This document shows positions 62,648 to 64,000 of a stretch of 64,000 nucleotides of DNA, one piece after another. Source of the DNA: Armatimonadota bacterium (GTDB lineage: Bacteria > Armatimonadota > Fimbriimonadia > Fimbriimonadales > ATM1); NCBI GenBank assembly GCA_003577165.1, contig QEUM01000002.1:62001-126000 (forward strand), written 5' to 3'. Position numbers and translations under genes: made by a program. The notes beneath the pieces were generated by a model. It had not been told where the DNA came from and ran no database searches. It saw only the letters and a program-made list of their open reading frames with translations. Numbering within the stretch: position 1 is the first letter of the stretch; every line of letters begins with the position of its first letter.

Positions 62648-63541
62648 ATGAAGCAAGAAAAAGAAGTCCGAACCCCGTCCGGGTGGCTAATGTTGGCGGT
62701 CGTGATCGCCCTATTCCTCTCGGCCGGCTATGTCCTCTACCTCACGATCACTCGAGCGATCGGCGATCAGGAGTTCGCGCGAGGCGCAGTGGGTTGGTGG
62801 ATCGCCGGGGACGCGATCCTGTGGATCCTGGGAGGCCTTTTCTCAGCCGGGTTCTTCGTGGTCGAGCCGAACGGGAGCAAAGTGCTTCTGCTCTTCGGAG
62901 CCTACAAGGGCACGGTGAAAGACGCGGGCTTCCACTGGGCCAATCCGTTCATTAGCAAGCGGTCGGTTTCGCTTCGCGTGCGCACATTCAACGGAGAGAA
63001 ACTCAAGGTCAACGACTCGGTCGGCAACCCCATCGAGATCGCGACGATCATCGTTTGGGCGGTGCGCGATACGTACAAGGCCTCCTTCGAGGTGGACGAC
63101 TACCAGGAGTTCGTCGCGCTGCAGACGGAGACTGCGCTCCGCCACACTGCGAGCTCGCATCCATACGATGCCGAAGACGAAGAGATCTCGCTGAGAAGAA
63201 ACACCGACGAAGTGTCCGCTCATCTCCGTGAGGAACTGGAGAAGAAGTTGGCCATCGCCGGAGTCGACGTCATCGACGCAAAACTCTCGCACCTCGCTTA
63301 CTCTCCAGAGATCGCCGGCGCGATGCTGCGAAGGCAGCAGGCTGCTGCGGTCATCGCTGCGCGTCAGCGAATCGTGGACGGAGCCGTCGGCATGGTTGAA
63401 ATGGCTCTGCAGCGAATGGAGGCGGAGGGCGTTCTGAAACTCGACGAAGAGCGAAAGGCGCACATGGTCTCCAACCTCATGGTGGTTCTCTGCAGTGAGC
63501 ATGCGGCACAGCCGGTTCTGAACACTGGCTCGCTCTACTAA
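62648..63541 (+). CDS. SPFH/band-7 domain membrane protein
   Basis: A 297-aa protein. Two N-terminal transmembrane helices ([22 protein letters not shown] and [22 protein letters not shown]) precede an SPFH domain ([48 protein letters not shown]) and a helical coiled segment ([31 protein letters not shown]). Such flotillin/HflK-like proteins form microdomain scaffolds or modulate membrane proteases. This class is usually paired with a ribbon-helix-helix protein, as here, 6 bp downstream. Expression is probably controlled by the palindrome that overlaps its ribosome binding site. Confidence 0.9.
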   Translation: MKQEKEVRTPSGWLMLAVVIALFLSAGYVLYLTITRAIGDQEFARGAVGWWIAGDAILWILGGLFSAGFFVVEPNGSKVLLLFGAYKGTVKDAGFHWANPFISKRSVSLRVRTFNGEKLKVNDSVGNPIEIATIIVWAVRDTYKASFEVDDYQEFVALQTETALRHTASSHPYDAEDEEISLRRNTDEVSAHLREELEKKLAIAGVDVIDAKLSHLAYSPEIAGAMLRRQQAAAVIAARQRIVDGAVGMVEMALQRMEAEGVLKLDEERKAHMVSNLMVVLCSEHAAQPVLNTGSLY

Positions 63542-63547
63542 GCCCTC

Positions 63548-63745
63548 ATGGCGAGGAAGAGTTTCCTGCTGCGGATCAGCCCAGATCTCTGGGCTGAACT
63601 GCAGCGTGTGGCAGCGGAGGAGTTCCGGAGCGTAAACGCTCAGATCGAGGTACTCCTCCGCGAAGCGCTCAAGCGGCGAGGACGGAGCCTTCCGTTATCC
63701 GCTGCCGACTCGAACGACGGAGACGAAGCGGAAGGCGACGGTTAA
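63548..63745 (+). CDS. Ribbon-helix-helix (Arc-type) DNA-binding protein
   Basis: A 65-aa protein. A short strand (KSFLLRIS) followed by two helices (DLWAELQRVAAEEF and VNAQIEVLLREALKRRG) is the Arc/MetJ-type RHH fold, and a short acidic tail (NDGDEAEGDG) ends it. It lies 6 bp after the SPFH gene, so the pair is one operon. Its likely target is the direct-repeat palindrome at 62601-62642, giving autoregulation. No toxin gene is adjacent, which argues against a classical toxin-antitoxin module. Confidence 0.85.
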   Translation: MARKSFLLRISPDLWAELQRVAAEEFRSVNAQIEVLLREALKRRGRSLPLSAADSNDGDEAEGDG

Positions 63746-63754
63746 GGCGGGCCT

Positions 63755-64000
63755 TTATCGCGGGCGCATCGGCGAGTCGGGGCTCTCCCCGGCGCGCAGA
63801 GCGATTTCTGCGCCCTCCTCGCCCGCTTCGAGCGTTTCAAAGAGGTTTCGAACCGATTGGCCGATTCGGTCCTCTTGAAGAGCTTCTGCCTCGATTTCGT
63901 CCACCAGCCTACGGCCGAGTTCGATGGCTCGGTCACGGGCTTCCTGCGCTTCTTCGGCCTCCGGGTTTTCTCCTTCTAAGCGGTATGGAACCAGGAGTTC
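63755..64000 (-). CDS. C-terminal end of an unidentified gene (partial)
   Basis: A frame open from the right edge ends at TAA 63755-63757, encoding 81 residues. The sequence is strongly acidic and helical (EAEEAQEARDRAIELGRR, VDEIEAEALQED) and ends in MRPR. The codon composition is regular and no stop occurs up to the edge, so I treat it as the end of a real gene entering from the right. It is convergent with the RHH gene. Function is unknown. Confidence 0.5.
   Translation of the reverse strand, partial: ELLVPYRLEGENPEAEEAQEARDRAIELGRRLVDEIEAEALQEDRIGQSVRNLFETLEAGEEGAEIALRAGESPDSPMRPR

Noticed and set aside
63548-63745. RHH protein as the antitoxin of a toxin-antitoxin pair
   Set aside because: No small toxin gene lies next to it; its partner is a membrane SPFH protein.
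63742-63936. 64-codon minus-strand frame at the right end
   Set aside because: An overlapping frame on the same strand, open to the edge and ending at 63755, has more protein-like composition; the two cannot both be coding.

Overview
The window is a compact, moderately high-GC stretch of a bacterial chromosome with about fifty protein genes, short intergenic gaps and many 4-nt gene overlaps. I see no rRNA, tRNA, CRISPR array, insertion sequence or phage. Lipoprotein signals, a MurJ flippase, MurQ-type peptidoglycan recycling, a MiaA-Hfq pair, PilZ and HD-GYP proteins and NrfD-type redox proteins suggest a free-living diderm. The mix (tandem secreted PQQ sugar dehydrogenases sharing a C-terminal module, large BNR-repeat proteins, DinB-like proteins) recalls Armatimonadota/Fimbriimonadia. 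That placement is from memory and is a moderate-confidence inference.

Layout. 1-6.5 kb: end of an unknown gene, a DinB-like protein, two tandem secreted glucose/sorbosone dehydrogenases, proline dehydrogenase and a SpoIID-domain protein. 6.6-15.8 kb: rpoB, an unfamiliar 93-aa basic protein, and rpoC, closed by a strong hairpin. 15.9-20.4 kb: DUF1801 protein, PD-(D/E)XK nuclease, methyltransferase, DNA primase and a glycine-rich exported protein. 20.6-29.2 kb: thioredoxin, MurJ, PilZ, the miaA-hfq-dapF operon, an N-acetylglucosamine-kinase-like protein with MurQ, GcvT and an HD-GYP protein. 29.3-45 kb: exported BNR-repeat protein, Tat-exported protein, trxB with a GH65-like lipoprotein and a deacetylase-fold protein, an exported RseB/LolA-like protein, an S9 peptidase, a nucleotide-sugar dehydrogenase with a glycosyltransferase, and ribulokinase. 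45-54.3 kb: a giant M28-like/FtsX fusion, a MacB-like permease, a winged-helix protein, rpsT and a triple helix-turn-helix protein. 54.3-58.5 kb: a molybdopterin oxidoreductase with a fused NrfC-NrfD partner. 58.6-64 kb: small accessory genes, an oxidoreductase, TerC, an FmdB-type zinc ribbon, and an SPFH/ribbon-helix-helix pair under a large palindrome.

The most unusual content is the RNA polymerase. RpoB lacks the normally near-invariant fork-loop-2 sequence and carries substitutions at two rifampicin-contact positions. RpoC has non-consensus residues in the bridge helix and in the segment before the trigger loop, about 90 extra residues inside the trigger loop, and a second copy of a short domain normally present once. 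A small basic protein of unknown function lies between the two genes, and the usual ribosomal-protein neighbours are missing. Together these suggest a divergent transcription catalytic centre with a possible lineage-specific accessory factor. Other leads are the degenerate peptidase-permease fusion, the triple-HTH protein, the palindrome over the SPFH gene start, and a probable non-AUG start for murQ.
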